A stretch of 64,000 nt of DNA from Pseudomonas japonica (GCF_013522925.1 NZ_JAAMQU010000010.1:62001-126000); one strand, 5' to 3'; positions 7,883 through 16,951 are shown, counted from the first letter of the stretch. Notes: a model not told the origin generated them from the letters alone. Program-made: numbers and translations.

Positions 7883-8869
7883 ATGGTCCATTCTTTCGTT
7901 TCGCGTTGCGCCACGCTGCTGGCATCCGGTGCCCTGTTGGCTGGCGCCGCTACTGCGGCACAGGCTGGCACGCTGTCCATCGGGCATACCACTTGGGTGG
8001 GCTACGGCACGCTGTACCTGGCCCAGGACCTGGGCTACTTCAAGGAGCAAGGCCTTACGGTCGAATTGCCTACCATCGAAGAAGCTTCCATGTACATGGC
8101 CGCGCAGGCGTCGGGCAAGTTGTCCGGCTCGGCTTCTACCCTGGATGAAATCCTCAAGTACCGCCCACAGTTCTGCTTCAAGGCGGTGGCCGCGCTGGAT
8201 GAAAGCTATGGCGGCGACGGCGTGGTGGTCGGCAAGGATGTGAACAGCCTCAGCGACCTCAAAGGCAAGGCCATTGCGGTGAACGAAGGCTCGGTGTCGC
8301 AGTTCTGGCTCAGCTACCTGCTCAAGCAGGCGGGCATGCAGATGAGCGACCTGAAGATTCAGAACATGACCGCAGACGATGCCGCCACGGCCTTTATCGC
8401 CGGCCGCGTGCCTGCCGCCGTGACCTGGGAGCCGCACTTGTCCATGGTGCGCAACAAGCAGCAGGGCAAGGTGCTGGTGGACAGCAGTAGCACCCCCGGG
8501 GTGATCGTTGACGTGGTGGCGCTGAGCTGTGACGTGATCGAGAAGCAGCCCGCCGACGTGAAGGCGCTGGTAAGTGGCCTCTACAAGGCAGTGCAATACA
8601 CCAAGGACCATCCTGAGCAGGCCTATGCCGCGATGGCCAAGGGTGTGGGCGGTTACCTGGCAGACCCGAAAGAACTCGCCGCCGCCGCCAAGGGCGTGCG
8701 CTTCTACGACCAGGCCATGAGCGAGAAGCTGCTGGGCAGCAACGGCAAGCCGGGCGACGCCGCCGCGGTATTGAAGCTGGCCAACGAAGCCGCCAGCGCC
8801 TTGCAAGGCAAGCCTTACAACGTGACCTACGACGAACTGGTCGATAACCGCTTCGTGACGCCCAAGTAA
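7883..8869 (+). CDS. ABC transporter substrate-binding protein, NitT/TauT (SsuA/THI5-like) family
   Basis: A 328-residue periplasmic protein. A Sec signal peptide (hydrophobic residues 10-24, cleavage near AQA at about 28-30) precedes an NMT1/THI5-like domain. The family pattern is visible: a GYGTLYLAQDLGYFKEQGL opening, NEGSVSQFWL in the second lobe and WEPHLSMV near the hinge. Family members bind alkanesulfonates, taurine, nitrate, thiamine precursors or other small N/S compounds. Permease and ATPase genes follow directly, then four enzyme genes. That makes an organic nitrogen compound the likely ligand, though nothing in the sequence names it. Confidence 0.88.
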   Translation: MVHSFVSRCATLLASGALLAGAATAAQAGTLSIGHTTWVGYGTLYLAQDLGYFKEQGLTVELPTIEEASMYMAAQASGKLSGSASTLDEILKYRPQFCFKAVAALDESYGGDGVVVGKDVNSLSDLKGKAIAVNEGSVSQFWLSYLLKQAGMQMSDLKIQNMTADDAATAFIAGRVPAAVTWEPHLSMVRNKQQGKVLVDSSSTPGVIVDVVALSCDVIEKQPADVKALVSGLYKAVQYTKDHPEQAYAAMAKGVGGYLADPKELAAAAKGVRFYDQAMSEKLLGSNGKPGDAAAVLKLANEAASALQGKPYNVTYDELVDNRFVTPK

Positions 8870-8879
8870 GGAGCCTTCC

Positions 8880-9683
8880 ATGTTCAAGCGCAGCTCATGG
8901 CTGAACCGGTGCATCACACCGAAAACCTCGTTGCCCATGCCCGTGGTATGGAGCGCCAGCGCCCTGGCCTGGGCCTTGATGATCGGCCTGTGGGCGGGTT
9001 TGTCGTACGGCGGCATAGTGCCGGCAATGTTCCTGCCTACACCCGGTGCGGTCGTGGATGCCGCGCTGCGACTGTCGCGGGACGGCGCGCTGAGCGAACA
9101 CGTATGGGCCAGCCTGGAAGTGGTGATGGTGGGCTTTATTGTGTCCTCCGTTGTGGCCGTACCCCTGGGGCTGCTGATGGGCAGCTTCCGGGTGGTGCAG
9201 GCGTTCCTCGAGCCAGTGGTGAATTTCATTCGCTACCTGCCGGTCACCTCGTTCGTGCCGCTGTTCATCCTCTGGATCGGCATCGGCATCGAACAGCGGG
9301 TGTCGGTAATCATCTTCGGCGTGTTCTTTCAGCAACTGGTGATGATCGCCGACGTGTCCCGCGGGATTTCCCGGGACCTGGTCGACGCCTCCTACACTCT
9401 GGGTTCGAACCGCCGCGATGCCTTGGTGCATGTGATTGCCCCGGCCTCGGTGCCCGGCATTCTCGACACCTTGCGGGTGACAATGGGCTGGGCCTGGACT
9501 TACCTCGTGGTCGCCGAACTGGTAGCTGCCTCCAGTGGCCTGGGCTACCTGAGCCTCAAGGCCATGCGCGGCTTCCAGGTGGATGTGATCTTCCTGGCCA
9601 TTGCGGTGATCGGCCTGTTGGGCCTGATCACTGACCAACTTTTCCGTCTGATCCGTTTGAAGGTGGCAGCATGGGCACAATAA
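8880..9683 (+). CDS. ABC transporter permease, NitT/TauT family (SsuC-like)
   Basis: A 267-residue inner-membrane permease with about six membrane segments and the BPD_transp_1 fold. The EAA-type cytoplasmic loop that docks the ATPase is visible around residues 165-195 (SYTLGSNRRDALVHVIAPASVPGI). The conserved RYLPVTSFVPLFILWIGIG segment is typical of SsuC/TauC. The start follows AAGGAG ten bases after the binding-protein stop. The end overlaps the ATPase gene by 13 bases, so the three genes form one translationally coupled transporter operon. Confidence 0.9.
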   Translation: MFKRSSWLNRCITPKTSLPMPVVWSASALAWALMIGLWAGLSYGGIVPAMFLPTPGAVVDAALRLSRDGALSEHVWASLEVVMVGFIVSSVVAVPLGLLMGSFRVVQAFLEPVVNFIRYLPVTSFVPLFILWIGIGIEQRVSVIIFGVFFQQLVMIADVSRGISRDLVDASYTLGSNRRDALVHVIAPASVPGILDTLRVTMGWAWTYLVVAELVAASSGLGYLSLKAMRGFQVDVIFLAIAVIGLLGLITDQLFRLIRLKVAAWAQ

Positions 9684-10510
9684 CCGCAGCGTCCAACCGT
9701 TTCGGCGGCGTGGCTGCCGGCCAGGCCGGCGCGCCTGCCGCCGCGACCAGCTTGAAGATCGACAGCGTGAGCCTGCGCTATCCCACCCCGGATGGCGGCG
9801 TATTCACCGCGCTGGAAAACGTGTCGCTGGAGGTAAAAGACCAGCAGTTCGCGGTGCTGGTAGGGCCTTCGGGCTGCGGCAAGTCCAGCCTGCTGTACCT
9901 CACTGCCGGCCTGGCTGAGCCCAGCGGCGGCGACATTTTCGTGAACGGCAAGGCGGTGGACGGACCCGGCGCGGACCGCGGCATGGTGTTCCAGGCCTAC
10001 ACCCTGTTCCCGTGGCTTACCGTGCGGCAGAACATCGAGTTCGGGCTCAAACGCCGCAAGGTCGGCGCCGCCGAACGCAAGGACATCGTCGAGCATTACC
10101 TCAACGAGGTGGGCCTCACCCGGTTTGCCGACAATTACTCCAAGCAGCTGTCCGGCGGCATGAAGCAACGGGTGGCGATCGCCCGGGCGCTTGCCAACGA
10201 TCCGCAAATCCTGTTGATGGACGAGCCCTTCGGCGCCCTGGACAGCCAGACCCGCCTGCAAATGCAGCAACTGCTGTTGAAGGTCTGGGAGCACAGCAAG
10301 AAGACGGTGTTGTTCGTGACCCATGACATTGACGAGGCCATTCTGCTGGGCGACCAGATCTTCGCCATGGGCGCCCGCCCGGGGCGTATCAAGAAAGTGC
10401 TGGACGTGCCCATAGAACGGCCGCGTCACCTGGACATGGTGATGGACCCAGGGTTTATATCGATGAAAAAAGAAATCTTCCACTTGTTACACGAAGGCGA
10501 AGAACATTGA
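9671..10510 (+). CDS. ABC transporter ATP-binding protein, NitT/TauT family (SsuB-like)
   Basis: A 279-residue nucleotide-binding subunit. All motifs are intact: Walker A GPSGCGKSS (about residues 67-75), Q-loop FQAYTLFPW, signature LSGGMKQRV, Walker B ILLMDEPF with catalytic Glu, and the switch His in VTHDIDEA. It powers import through the preceding permease. An Ala/Gly-rich N-terminal extension (residues 1-30) precedes the domain. It is the last transport gene; 153 bases separate it from the flavin monooxygenase gene, so the enzymes may have their own promoter. Confidence 0.93.
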   Translation: MGTITAASNRFGGVAAGQAGAPAAATSLKIDSVSLRYPTPDGGVFTALENVSLEVKDQQFAVLVGPSGCGKSSLLYLTAGLAEPSGGDIFVNGKAVDGPGADRGMVFQAYTLFPWLTVRQNIEFGLKRRKVGAAERKDIVEHYLNEVGLTRFADNYSKQLSGGMKQRVAIARALANDPQILLMDEPFGALDSQTRLQMQQLLLKVWEHSKKTVLFVTHDIDEAILLGDQIFAMGARPGRIKKVLDVPIERPRHLDMVMDPGFISMKKEIFHLLHEGEEH

Positions 10511-10663
10511 CAGCGCCGGTAGTTAACGCGGGCATTCCAAAGTTACCTACTCGCTACAGCAGCACTTCGTTCAAATATATTCAGTGCCCAACTTAATACT
10601 ATTTTACCGGTGCCCTGCCCCGCTCTAGCCTGATGTAACACGGTCTTCTTCAAGGAAACACCG

Positions 10664-11983
10664 ATGACACTGAACAATACTTTCATTGACACACTGGTGG
10701 TTGGCGCAGGGCAAGCCGGCGTGGCCATGAGTGAACACCTGGGCGCGCTGGGCGTGCCCCACCTGGTACTTGAACGTAACCGTATCGCCGAAGCCTGGCG
10801 CACTGGCCGCTGGGATTCACTGGTCGCCAACGGCCCAGCGTGGCACGACCGCTTTCCCGGGCTGGAATTTGCCAGCGTTCACCCGGACGGCTTTGCCGGC
10901 AAGGACGACGTGGCCTCCTACTTCGAAACCTACGCACGGCAGATCAACGCCCCGATCCGTACCGGCGTGGAGGTCAAACGAGTGACCCGCAACGTCGGCC
11001 GCCCAGGGTTCACCGTGGACACGTCCGAAGGCACCCTCGAGGCCCGCCGCGTGGTGGCCGCTACCGGGCCCTTCCAGCGGCCAGTGATCCCGGCCATTGC
11101 GCCGGCCATCGAAGGTTTGCTGCAGCTGCACTCGGCCGAGTACCGCAACCCACGGCAGTTGCCCGAAGGGGCGGTGCTGGTAGTGGGTGCGGGCTCGTCC
11201 GGCGTACAGATTGCCGACGAACTGCGCGACGCCGGGCGGCAGGTCTACCTCTCCGTCGGCGCCCATGATCGGCCGCCGCGCGCCTACCGTGGCCGGGACT
11301 TTTGCTGGTGGCTGGGCGTGCTCGGCGAATGGGACGCCGAAGTGCGCAAGCCGGGCCGTGAGCATGTGACCATCGCGGTGAGCGGCGCCCATGGCGGACG
11401 CACCGTGGACTTCCGCGCGCTGGCCCACCAAGGCATCACCCTCGTTGGCCTTACCCGCGCCTTCGATAACGGCGTGGTGAGCTTCGCGCCAGACCTGGCC
11501 GACAACCTCGCCCGTGGCGACGAAAACTACCAGGCGCTGCTGGACGCGGCGGACGCTTACATCGCCCGTAACGGCCTGGACCTTCCCGAAGAGCCCGAGG
11601 CACGGCGGGTGTACTCCAACCCCGACTGTGTGACCCAGCCGCTGTTGTCGCTGGACCTGGCCGCCGCGGGTATCACCTCGATCATCTGGGCCACCGGCTA
11701 CGCGGTGGACTTCAGCTGGCTGGAAGGCAACGCCCTGGATAGCGCCGGCAAGCCCCAGCACCAGCGCGGCGTCGGCAGCGAGCCGGGCATCTATTTCCTG
11801 GGCCTGCCGTGGCTCACCCGCCGTGGCTCGGCATTTATCTGGGGCGTGTGGCACGACGCCCGCCACATCGCTGGCCACATCGCCAAGCAACGCACTTACG
11901 AGGCGTATGAAAGCGGCCCGCTGCCTGCCTCCTCCCACCCAGCCAGCCCTATGCCGAAGCGTTCGGCCGTCGCAGGAGTTTGA
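10664..11983 (+). CDS. flavin-containing monooxygenase-like NAD(P)/FAD oxidoreductase (CzcO-type)
   Basis: A 439-residue cytosolic flavoprotein. Two Rossmann motifs are visible: GAGQAG for FAD (about residues 14-19) and GAGSSG for NADPH (about 174-179), with ATGPFQRP between them. This is the architecture of class B flavin monooxygenases and related N- or C-oxygenating enzymes. The start follows AAGGAA. It begins a tight four-gene run (RidA-like, DUF1028, ArgE-like) behind a NitT-type transporter. The likely job is oxygenation of the imported compound as the first degradative step; the substrate is unknown. Confidence 0.85.
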   Translation: MTLNNTFIDTLVVGAGQAGVAMSEHLGALGVPHLVLERNRIAEAWRTGRWDSLVANGPAWHDRFPGLEFASVHPDGFAGKDDVASYFETYARQINAPIRTGVEVKRVTRNVGRPGFTVDTSEGTLEARRVVAATGPFQRPVIPAIAPAIEGLLQLHSAEYRNPRQLPEGAVLVVGAGSSGVQIADELRDAGRQVYLSVGAHDRPPRAYRGRDFCWWLGVLGEWDAEVRKPGREHVTIAVSGAHGGRTVDFRALAHQGITLVGLTRAFDNGVVSFAPDLADNLARGDENYQALLDAADAYIARNGLDLPEEPEARRVYSNPDCVTQPLLSLDLAAAGITSIIWATGYAVDFSWLEGNALDSAGKPQHQRGVGSEPGIYFLGLPWLTRRGSAFIWGVWHDARHIAGHIAKQRTYEAYESGPLPASSHPASPMPKRSAVAGV

Positions 11984-11985
11984 CC

Positions 11986-12402
11986 ATGGCCCAGCCAACC
12001 CATACCCGCATTCGCATGTTCAATACCCGCGACACCTACCCCAACCAAACCCTGGACAACGACCTGTGCCAGGCGGTACGCGCCGGCAATACGGTGTATG
12101 TGCGCGGCCAGGTGGGCACCGATTTCGACGGCCAACTGGTGGGCCTGGGTGACCCCCGCGCCCAGGCGGAACAGGCCATGCGCAACGTGAAGCAGTTGCT
12201 TGAAGAAGCCGGCAGCGACCTTAGCCACATCGTGAAAACCACCACCTACCTCACCGACCCTCGCTACCGCGAGCCGGTGTACCAGGAAGTGGGCAAATGG
12301 CTGAAGGGCGTATTCCCGATCTCGACCGGCCTGGTGGTTTCCGCGTTGGGCCAGCCCCAATGGCTGATGGAAATCGACGTGATCGCAGTCATTCCGGAAT
12401 GA
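11986..12402 (+). CDS. RidA/YjgF/UK114 family protein
   Basis: A 138-residue member of the trimeric Rid family. The core is recognisable (AGNTVYVRGQVGTDFDG, EAGSDLSHIVKTTTYLTD, MEIDVIAVI). Archetypal RidA deaminates reactive enamines/imines using a conserved Arg just before the last core strand. Here the corresponding segment reads ISTGLVVSALG and I do not see that Arg, so it may belong to a Rid subgroup with another activity, as with pathway-linked RutC-type members. The ATG at 11986 is two codons inside an earlier TTG. It sits three bases after the monooxygenase gene and is surely co-transcribed. Confidence 0.85.
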   Translation: MAQPTHTRIRMFNTRDTYPNQTLDNDLCQAVRAGNTVYVRGQVGTDFDGQLVGLGDPRAQAEQAMRNVKQLLEEAGSDLSHIVKTTTYLTDPRYREPVYQEVGKWLKGVFPISTGLVVSALGQPQWLMEIDVIAVIPE

Positions 12403-12415
12403 CAGGAGCCAGGCC

Positions 12416-13093
12416 ATGACGTTTTCCATCGTTGGGCGGTGCGCCGAAACAGGGCAGCTGGGCATTGCCATCAGTTCTTCCAGCATCGCCGTCGGTGCGC
12501 GCTGCCCGTGGCTGCGCCCGGGCGTGGGCGCGGTCGCCAGCCAGAACATCACCCTTCCCGCACTAGGCCCGGAAGTACTCGATGCGCTGGAATCAGGCCT
12601 GGCGCCTACTGAGGCCGTGGACCAGGTGCTCACCCGCAACGGCTATAGCCAATACCGCCAGCTTACCGCCATCGATCACTTGGGCCGCACCGCGCACTTC
12701 AGCGGCGGTGAAACCCTGGGCACACACAATGCGTTAGCCGGCGAGCAATGCGTGGCAGCCGGCAACATGCTGGCCGATGCGGCAGTGATCGCGGCGATGG
12801 TAGAGGCGTTCGAAACCGCCGAGGGGCAACTGGCGGACCGTTTGCTCGCGGCCCTCGCCGCGGGCCAGGTCGCTGGCGGCGAGGCGGGCCCGGTGCACTC
12901 GGCGGCGCTGGTTGTGGTAGGCGAACTCACCTGGCCAATCGTCAACCTGCGGGTGGACTGGGCCGACGCCGACCCCATCGCCGAACTGGGCGAACTCTGG
13001 CAGGCCTACCGGCCCCAGCTGCAGGACTACATCGACCGCGCGCTGGACCCGATGAAAGCCCCCGGTTATGGCGTGCCGGGTGACGACCGATGA
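12416..13093 (+). CDS. DUF1028 family protein, putative Ntn-hydrolase-like
   Basis: A 225-residue protein of the DUF1028 family, recognisable from TFSIVGRCAETGQLGIAI, the AVGARCPWLRPGVGAVASQ segment, and the C-terminal LRVDWADADPIAELGELW. The family has a predicted Ntn-hydrolase-like fold but no established reaction. It often neighbours RidA and peptidase/amidase genes. It follows the RidA gene by 13 bases and overlaps the ArgE-like gene by four (ATGA). Context suggests hydrolysis of an amide, lactam or imide intermediate in a nitrogen-compound pathway; this is inference. Confidence 0.85.
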   Translation: MTFSIVGRCAETGQLGIAISSSSIAVGARCPWLRPGVGAVASQNITLPALGPEVLDALESGLAPTEAVDQVLTRNGYSQYRQLTAIDHLGRTAHFSGGETLGTHNALAGEQCVAAGNMLADAAVIAAMVEAFETAEGQLADRLLAALAAGQVAGGEAGPVHSAALVVVGELTWPIVNLRVDWADADPIAELGELWQAYRPQLQDYIDRALDPMKAPGYGVPGDDR

Positions 13094-14247
13094 GCCATAG
13101 CCAGGCCCTGTTGCGCGAGCTGGTGGCGTTCGACACCACCAGCCGAGAGTCGAACCTGGCCTTGATCGACTTCGTGGAGCGCTACCTGGCCCAGCACGGC
13201 GTGGTCGCGCAGCGGGTGTACAACACCGAGCGCAGCAAGGCCAACCTTTTCGCCACGATCGGGCCGGAGGACTGCCCTGGCATCGTGCTGTCCGGCCACA
13301 CCGACGTGGTGCCCGTGGATGGCCAGGCCTGGACGTTTCCACCCTTCGCGCTGACTGAGCACAACGGCCGGCTGTATGGCCGCGGCACGGCCGACATGAA
13401 AGGCTATATCGCCTGTGTGCTGGCGCTGGTGCCCGCCCTGCTCGAAGCACCGCTGCGCCTGCCGGTGCACATCGCGCTGTCCTACGACGAAGAGGTCGGC
13501 TGCCTCGGTGTGCGTACGTTGCTCACGGCGCTGCAAGCACGGCCGATCAAACCGAGGCTGTGCATCATTGGCGAGCCCACCGAGTTACGGCCCGTGCTAG
13601 GCCACAAGGGCAAACTGGCCATGCGCTGCGACGTGCGCGGCCATGCCTGCCATTCGGCGTATGCCCCACAAGGGGTGAACGCTATCGAATACGCCGCCGC
13701 ACTGATCAATGAACTGGGCCGGATCGGCGACGGTTTGAAAAGCCCGGACCAGCACGATCCACGCTTCGATCCGCCCTTCACCACCGTACAAACGGGGATG
13801 ATCAGCGGTGGCCAGGCGCTGAACATCGTGCCGCAGGAGTGCCGGTTCGATTTCGAGATCCGCGCGCTGCCGGCGCATGACCCGCACGCCGTCGCTCAAA
13901 CGTTGCAACGCTATGCGCAGGAGCACGTATTGCCCCGTATGCAGGCGGTGAGTGCCCAGAGTGGTATCCGCTTTACCGAGCTCTCAGCCTACCCCGGCCT
14001 GGCCACCAGCCCGCAAAGCCAGGCGGCCGAACTGATCGCCACGTTTTGTGGCTCCGCAGCGTTTGACACCGTGGCCTTCGGCACCGAAGGCGGGCTGTTC
14101 GACGCCGCAGGCATCCCCACTGTGGTGTGCGGCCCCGGCAGCATGGACCAAGGCCACAAGCCAGATGAGTTCGTGTCGATGGAACAGCTGGCCGCCTGCG
14201 ACCGGATGTTGCAAAAAATCCTCACCTTCGCCAGTAGGAGCGGGTAA
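13090..14247 (+). CDS. ArgE-like N-acyl amino-acid deacylase (M20 metallopeptidase)
   Basis: A 385-residue zinc-dependent deacylase of the acetylornithine deacetylase branch. Metal ligands and catalytic residues are visible: His70 and Asp72 in SGHTDVVP, bridging Asp102 in GTADMKG, the Glu pair at 134-135 in YDEEVG, and the C-terminal His in DQGHKPDEF. A dimerisation domain occupies about 175-290. It is translationally coupled to the DUF1028 gene and ends the operon. Linear arginine biosynthesis is possible but unlikely here. Release of an amino acid from an N-acyl intermediate of the preceding pathway fits better. Confidence 0.87.
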   Translation: MSHSQALLRELVAFDTTSRESNLALIDFVERYLAQHGVVAQRVYNTERSKANLFATIGPEDCPGIVLSGHTDVVPVDGQAWTFPPFALTEHNGRLYGRGTADMKGYIACVLALVPALLEAPLRLPVHIALSYDEEVGCLGVRTLLTALQARPIKPRLCIIGEPTELRPVLGHKGKLAMRCDVRGHACHSAYAPQGVNAIEYAAALINELGRIGDGLKSPDQHDPRFDPPFTTVQTGMISGGQALNIVPQECRFDFEIRALPAHDPHAVAQTLQRYAQEHVLPRMQAVSAQSGIRFTELSAYPGLATSPQSQAAELIATFCGSAAFDTVAFGTEGGLFDAAGIPTVVCGPGSMDQGHKPDEFVSMEQLAACDRMLQKILTFASRSG

Positions 14248-14261
14248 AACCCACGAATGAA

Positions 14262-14283
14262 CCCGATGTATATTTTTATCGGG
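14262..14283. terminator. hairpin between convergent genes, possible terminator
   Basis: CCCGAT and ATCGGG flank a ten-base T-rich loop in the 40 bases between the ArgE-like gene and a convergent LysR gene. The stem is short and no T-run follows, so a terminator role is uncertain. Confidence 0.35.
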
Positions 14284-14287
14284 CCAA

Positions 14288-15202
14288 TCAACCGCCCCGC
14301 CCCTTCCCCAACTCCTCCTGGCAATAATCCACGAACAGCTGCGCCGGCTTGGTCAACTGACCTCGGCGCAGCCAGGCGGCGGACAACCCAGAGCCGGTGA
14401 CGGTTTCAGCCAGGGGCACGCACACGATTTTCTGTCCGTCGTAGGCGTAGTCCGAGAAAGGCTTGGTCACCAGGATGGAAAACCCGAAGCCCCGGGCAAC
14501 CATGCCGCGCACCATCTCGATCGACGGCGAGCTGAACACGATGTGGGGGTTAAGGCCCAGTTCTTCGAAGATGCTCACGAAATAGTTACGGCTGGGCAGC
14601 ACGTCCAGCAGGATCATCGGCTCAAGCACCAAGTCATTCAGCGACACCTTGGCCTGTTGGGCAAATCGGTGGCCTTCGGGGAGCAGCGCATGGGGCTGCT
14701 GCGGGGGCATCAGCGCAACGGTTTCGATGGTGCTGTCCAGCTCGTGCTCGTACAGGATGGCCAGGTCGATGCTGCCCCCGGTAAGGGCTTGCACCAGCTC
14801 TTGCTGCTCGCCGTCGCGAATGCGAATTTCCACCCCCGGCCAGCGGTCCCGAAAGCCTGCGATCAGCCGCGGCAGGTACAACGGCGCCACGGTTTCGAAG
14901 CAACCGATGTCGATCTGCCCGGCCACCACATCGTTATCGGCCAGGGCGTTCTGCTCGAACTCGTGGGCTACCCGCAGCAGCTCCAGCGCCTTGCGGTAGA
15001 ACCGCGAACCGCTGGGCGTAAGCGACATACCCTGGGCGTGATGACGGATGAACAGCTGCACGTTAAAGCTTTCTTCCAGCTGCTTGATCGCGGTAGACAC
15101 CGACGGCTGGGCGATATACAGCTTGCGCGAAGCTTCAGCGACGCTGCCGCACTCTACCGTGGCAATGAAGTATTTAAGCTGGCGCAAGTTATAAGCGGCC
15201 AT
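14288..15202 (-). CDS. LysR-family transcriptional regulator
   Basis: A 304-residue regulator. HTH residues 1-62 contain VAEASRKLYIAQPSVSTAIKQL; the effector domain covers about 92-300 (QIDIGCFETVAPLYLPRL). The ATG at 15202 is preceded by GGAGGTT, which decides the start. It diverges from an aldehyde dehydrogenase/GMC oxidoreductase operon across 261 bases and probably activates it. The inducer is unknown; an alcohol or its aldehyde would fit the target enzymes. Confidence 0.88.
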   Translation of the reverse strand: MAAYNLRQLKYFIATVECGSVAEASRKLYIAQPSVSTAIKQLEESFNVQLFIRHHAQGMSLTPSGSRFYRKALELLRVAHEFEQNALADNDVVAGQIDIGCFETVAPLYLPRLIAGFRDRWPGVEIRIRDGEQQELVQALTGGSIDLAILYEHELDSTIETVALMPPQQPHALLPEGHRFAQQAKVSLNDLVLEPMILLDVLPSRNYFVSIFEELGLNPHIVFSSPSIEMVRGMVARGFGFSILVTKPFSDYAYDGQKIVCVPLAETVTGSGLSAAWLRRGQLTKPAQLFVDYCQEELGKGRGG

Positions 15203-15240
15203 TGCAACCTCCAACGTGTCATTGGCCCGAATCCTACCAA

Positions 15241-15300
15241 CTTTATTGGATGAAAGCGCAGCGCAATAATGTTTCTTCGATGGGTGTTTCGCTTTATTGG
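15241..15300. promoter_or_regulatory. divergent control region with repeated CTTTATTGG
   Basis: CTTTATTGG occurs at 15241-15249 and 15292-15300 between the LysR and aldehyde dehydrogenase starts. The flanking sequence to about 15390 is AT-rich for this genome. These could be regulator contact sites; no clear T-N11-A palindrome is obvious to me. Confidence 0.3.
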
Positions 15301-15463
15301 TCCGTAACTGTGCACTCGCGCCAAGCGCGCACCAGTAACGTGCCTGTTGGCAATGTTTCGGATAACGCTAAAACATATTTTTAATAATTTATCGCCGCTT
15401 CGTGCAGGGCCACTATCACGGTAATTGCTGCACCCCACAAATTGACGTCGAGGGTATTACTGG

Positions 15464-16951
15464 ATGGATTTCAACAGCTGGCAACGCCTCGCCGAACAGC
15501 AAACCTTCATCGACCGCGCATTGATCAACGGCCGGCCACACTCCGCCCAAAGCGGCGAGACGTTCGCGGTCATCAACCCGGCCACCAATGGCCTGCTCGC
15601 CCACGTGGCCGCCTGCGGCGAAGCGGACGTGGATGCCGCGGTACGGGCAGCCCGCCACGCCTACGATCAGGGCCCCTGGGCAAGGATGGCACCGCGTGAG
15701 CGCAAGGCCGTTTTGCTGCGGCTGTCGGAGTTGCTGTTGGCTGACCGGGAAGAACTGGCCCTGCTCGATTCGCTGAGCATGGGCAAGCCGGTGATGGATG
15801 CCTACACCATCGACGTGCCCGGCGCGGCGGGCGTATTCGCCTGGTACGGCGAAGCGCTGGACAAGCTGTACGACGAAGTCGCGCCCACCGGCCGCGATGC
15901 CTTGGCGACCATTACACGTGTGCCGTTGGGTGTGGTCGCGGCCGTGGTGCCGTGGAATTTCCCGTTGGACATGGCGGCCTGGAAGTTGGCCCCGGCCTTG
16001 GCGGCGGGTAACAGCATTGTCCTCAAGCCCGCCGAGCAATCGCCCTTCTCTGCCTTGCGCCTGGCCGAACTGGCGATGGAGGCTGGCTTGCCGGAAGGCG
16101 TGTTGAACGTGGTCACCGGCCTGGGCGAGCACGCGGGCCGCGCCCTTGGGCTGCACCCGGATGTGGACGCCTTGGCCTTCACCGGCTCCACCGCGGTGGG
16201 CAAGTTGTTCATGCAGTACTCGGCACATTCCAACCTCAAGCAGGTATGGCTGGAATGCGGCGGTAAAAGCCCGAACCTGGTGTTCGCCGACTGCAAGGAC
16301 CTGGACCTGGCGGCAGAAAAAGCAGCCTTCGGGATTTTCTTCAACCAGGGAGAAGTGTGCTCGGCCAATTCGCGGTTGCTGGTTGAACGCGCCATTCACG
16401 ATGAGTTCGTCGAGCGCCTGGCCGAAAAGGCCAAGGCGTGGCAACCGGGTGACCCCTTGAACCCTACCAGCCGCATGGGCGCGATCGTCAATGCGCGGCA
16501 AACCGAGCGGATCGTTCAATACATCGCCGGTGCCGAGGCCAGCTCCGCGACCTGCGTCACCGGCGGCCAGCAGCTGACGATCAATGGCTCGAGCAACTTC
16601 ATCCAGCCCACCATCTTTACGGGCGTAACTGCGGCCCAGCCGCTGGCGCGCGAGGAAGTGTTCGGCCCGGTGTTGGCGGTAACTGCCTTCGACAGCGAGG
16701 ACGAGGCTGTGGCCTTGGCCAATGACCACATCTACGGCCTGGCGGCCTCGGTGTGGAGCGACGACCTCAACCGCGCCCACCGCGTGGCCGGGCGCCTCAA
16801 CGCCGGCACTGTGTCGGTGAACACCGTGGATGCGCTGGACGTGACCGTGCCCTTCGGCGGCGGCAAGCAGTCGGGCTTCGGGCGCGACCTGTCACTGCAT
16901 TCGTTCGACAAATACACCCAATTGAAGACCACCTGGTTCCAGTTCCGCTGA
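15464..16951 (+). CDS. aldehyde dehydrogenase family protein (PuuC-like)
   Basis: A 495-residue NAD(P)-dependent aldehyde dehydrogenase. Catalytic Cys299 lies in NQGEVCSANSR and the general-base Glu in WLECGGKSPN; the cofactor motif is FTGSTAVG, and PWNFPLDMAAWK lines the NAD site. It resembles gamma-glutamyl-gamma-aminobutyraldehyde dehydrogenases (PuuC/KauB branch), but that branch is promiscuous. A GMC-type alcohol oxidoreductase gene follows 18 bases downstream, so alcohol-to-aldehyde-to-acid oxidation is the natural reading. It is likely controlled by the divergent LysR at 15202. Confidence 0.9.
   Translation: MDFNSWQRLAEQQTFIDRALINGRPHSAQSGETFAVINPATNGLLAHVAACGEADVDAAVRAARHAYDQGPWARMAPRERKAVLLRLSELLLADREELALLDSLSMGKPVMDAYTIDVPGAAGVFAWYGEALDKLYDEVAPTGRDALATITRVPLGVVAAVVPWNFPLDMAAWKLAPALAAGNSIVLKPAEQSPFSALRLAELAMEAGLPEGVLNVVTGLGEHAGRALGLHPDVDALAFTGSTAVGKLFMQYSAHSNLKQVWLECGGKSPNLVFADCKDLDLAAEKAAFGIFFNQGEVCSANSRLLVERAIHDEFVERLAEKAKAWQPGDPLNPTSRMGAIVNARQTERIVQYIAGAEASSATCVTGGQQLTINGSSNFIQPTIFTGVTAAQPLAREEVFGPVLAVTAFDSEDEAVALANDHIYGLAASVWSDDLNRAHRVAGRLNAGTVSVNTVDALDVTVPFGGGKQSGFGRDLSLHSFDKYTQLKTTWFQFR

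Noticed and set aside
7790..9229. A 479-codon minus-strand open frame opposite the ABC binding-protein and permease genes
   Set aside because: The plus-strand genes have signal peptide, fold motifs and ribosome-binding sites; the antisense frame has none.
15416..16780. A 454-codon minus-strand open frame
   Set aside because: It is antisense to the aldehyde dehydrogenase, whose catalytic motifs are intact; the antisense product is compositionally a shadow.
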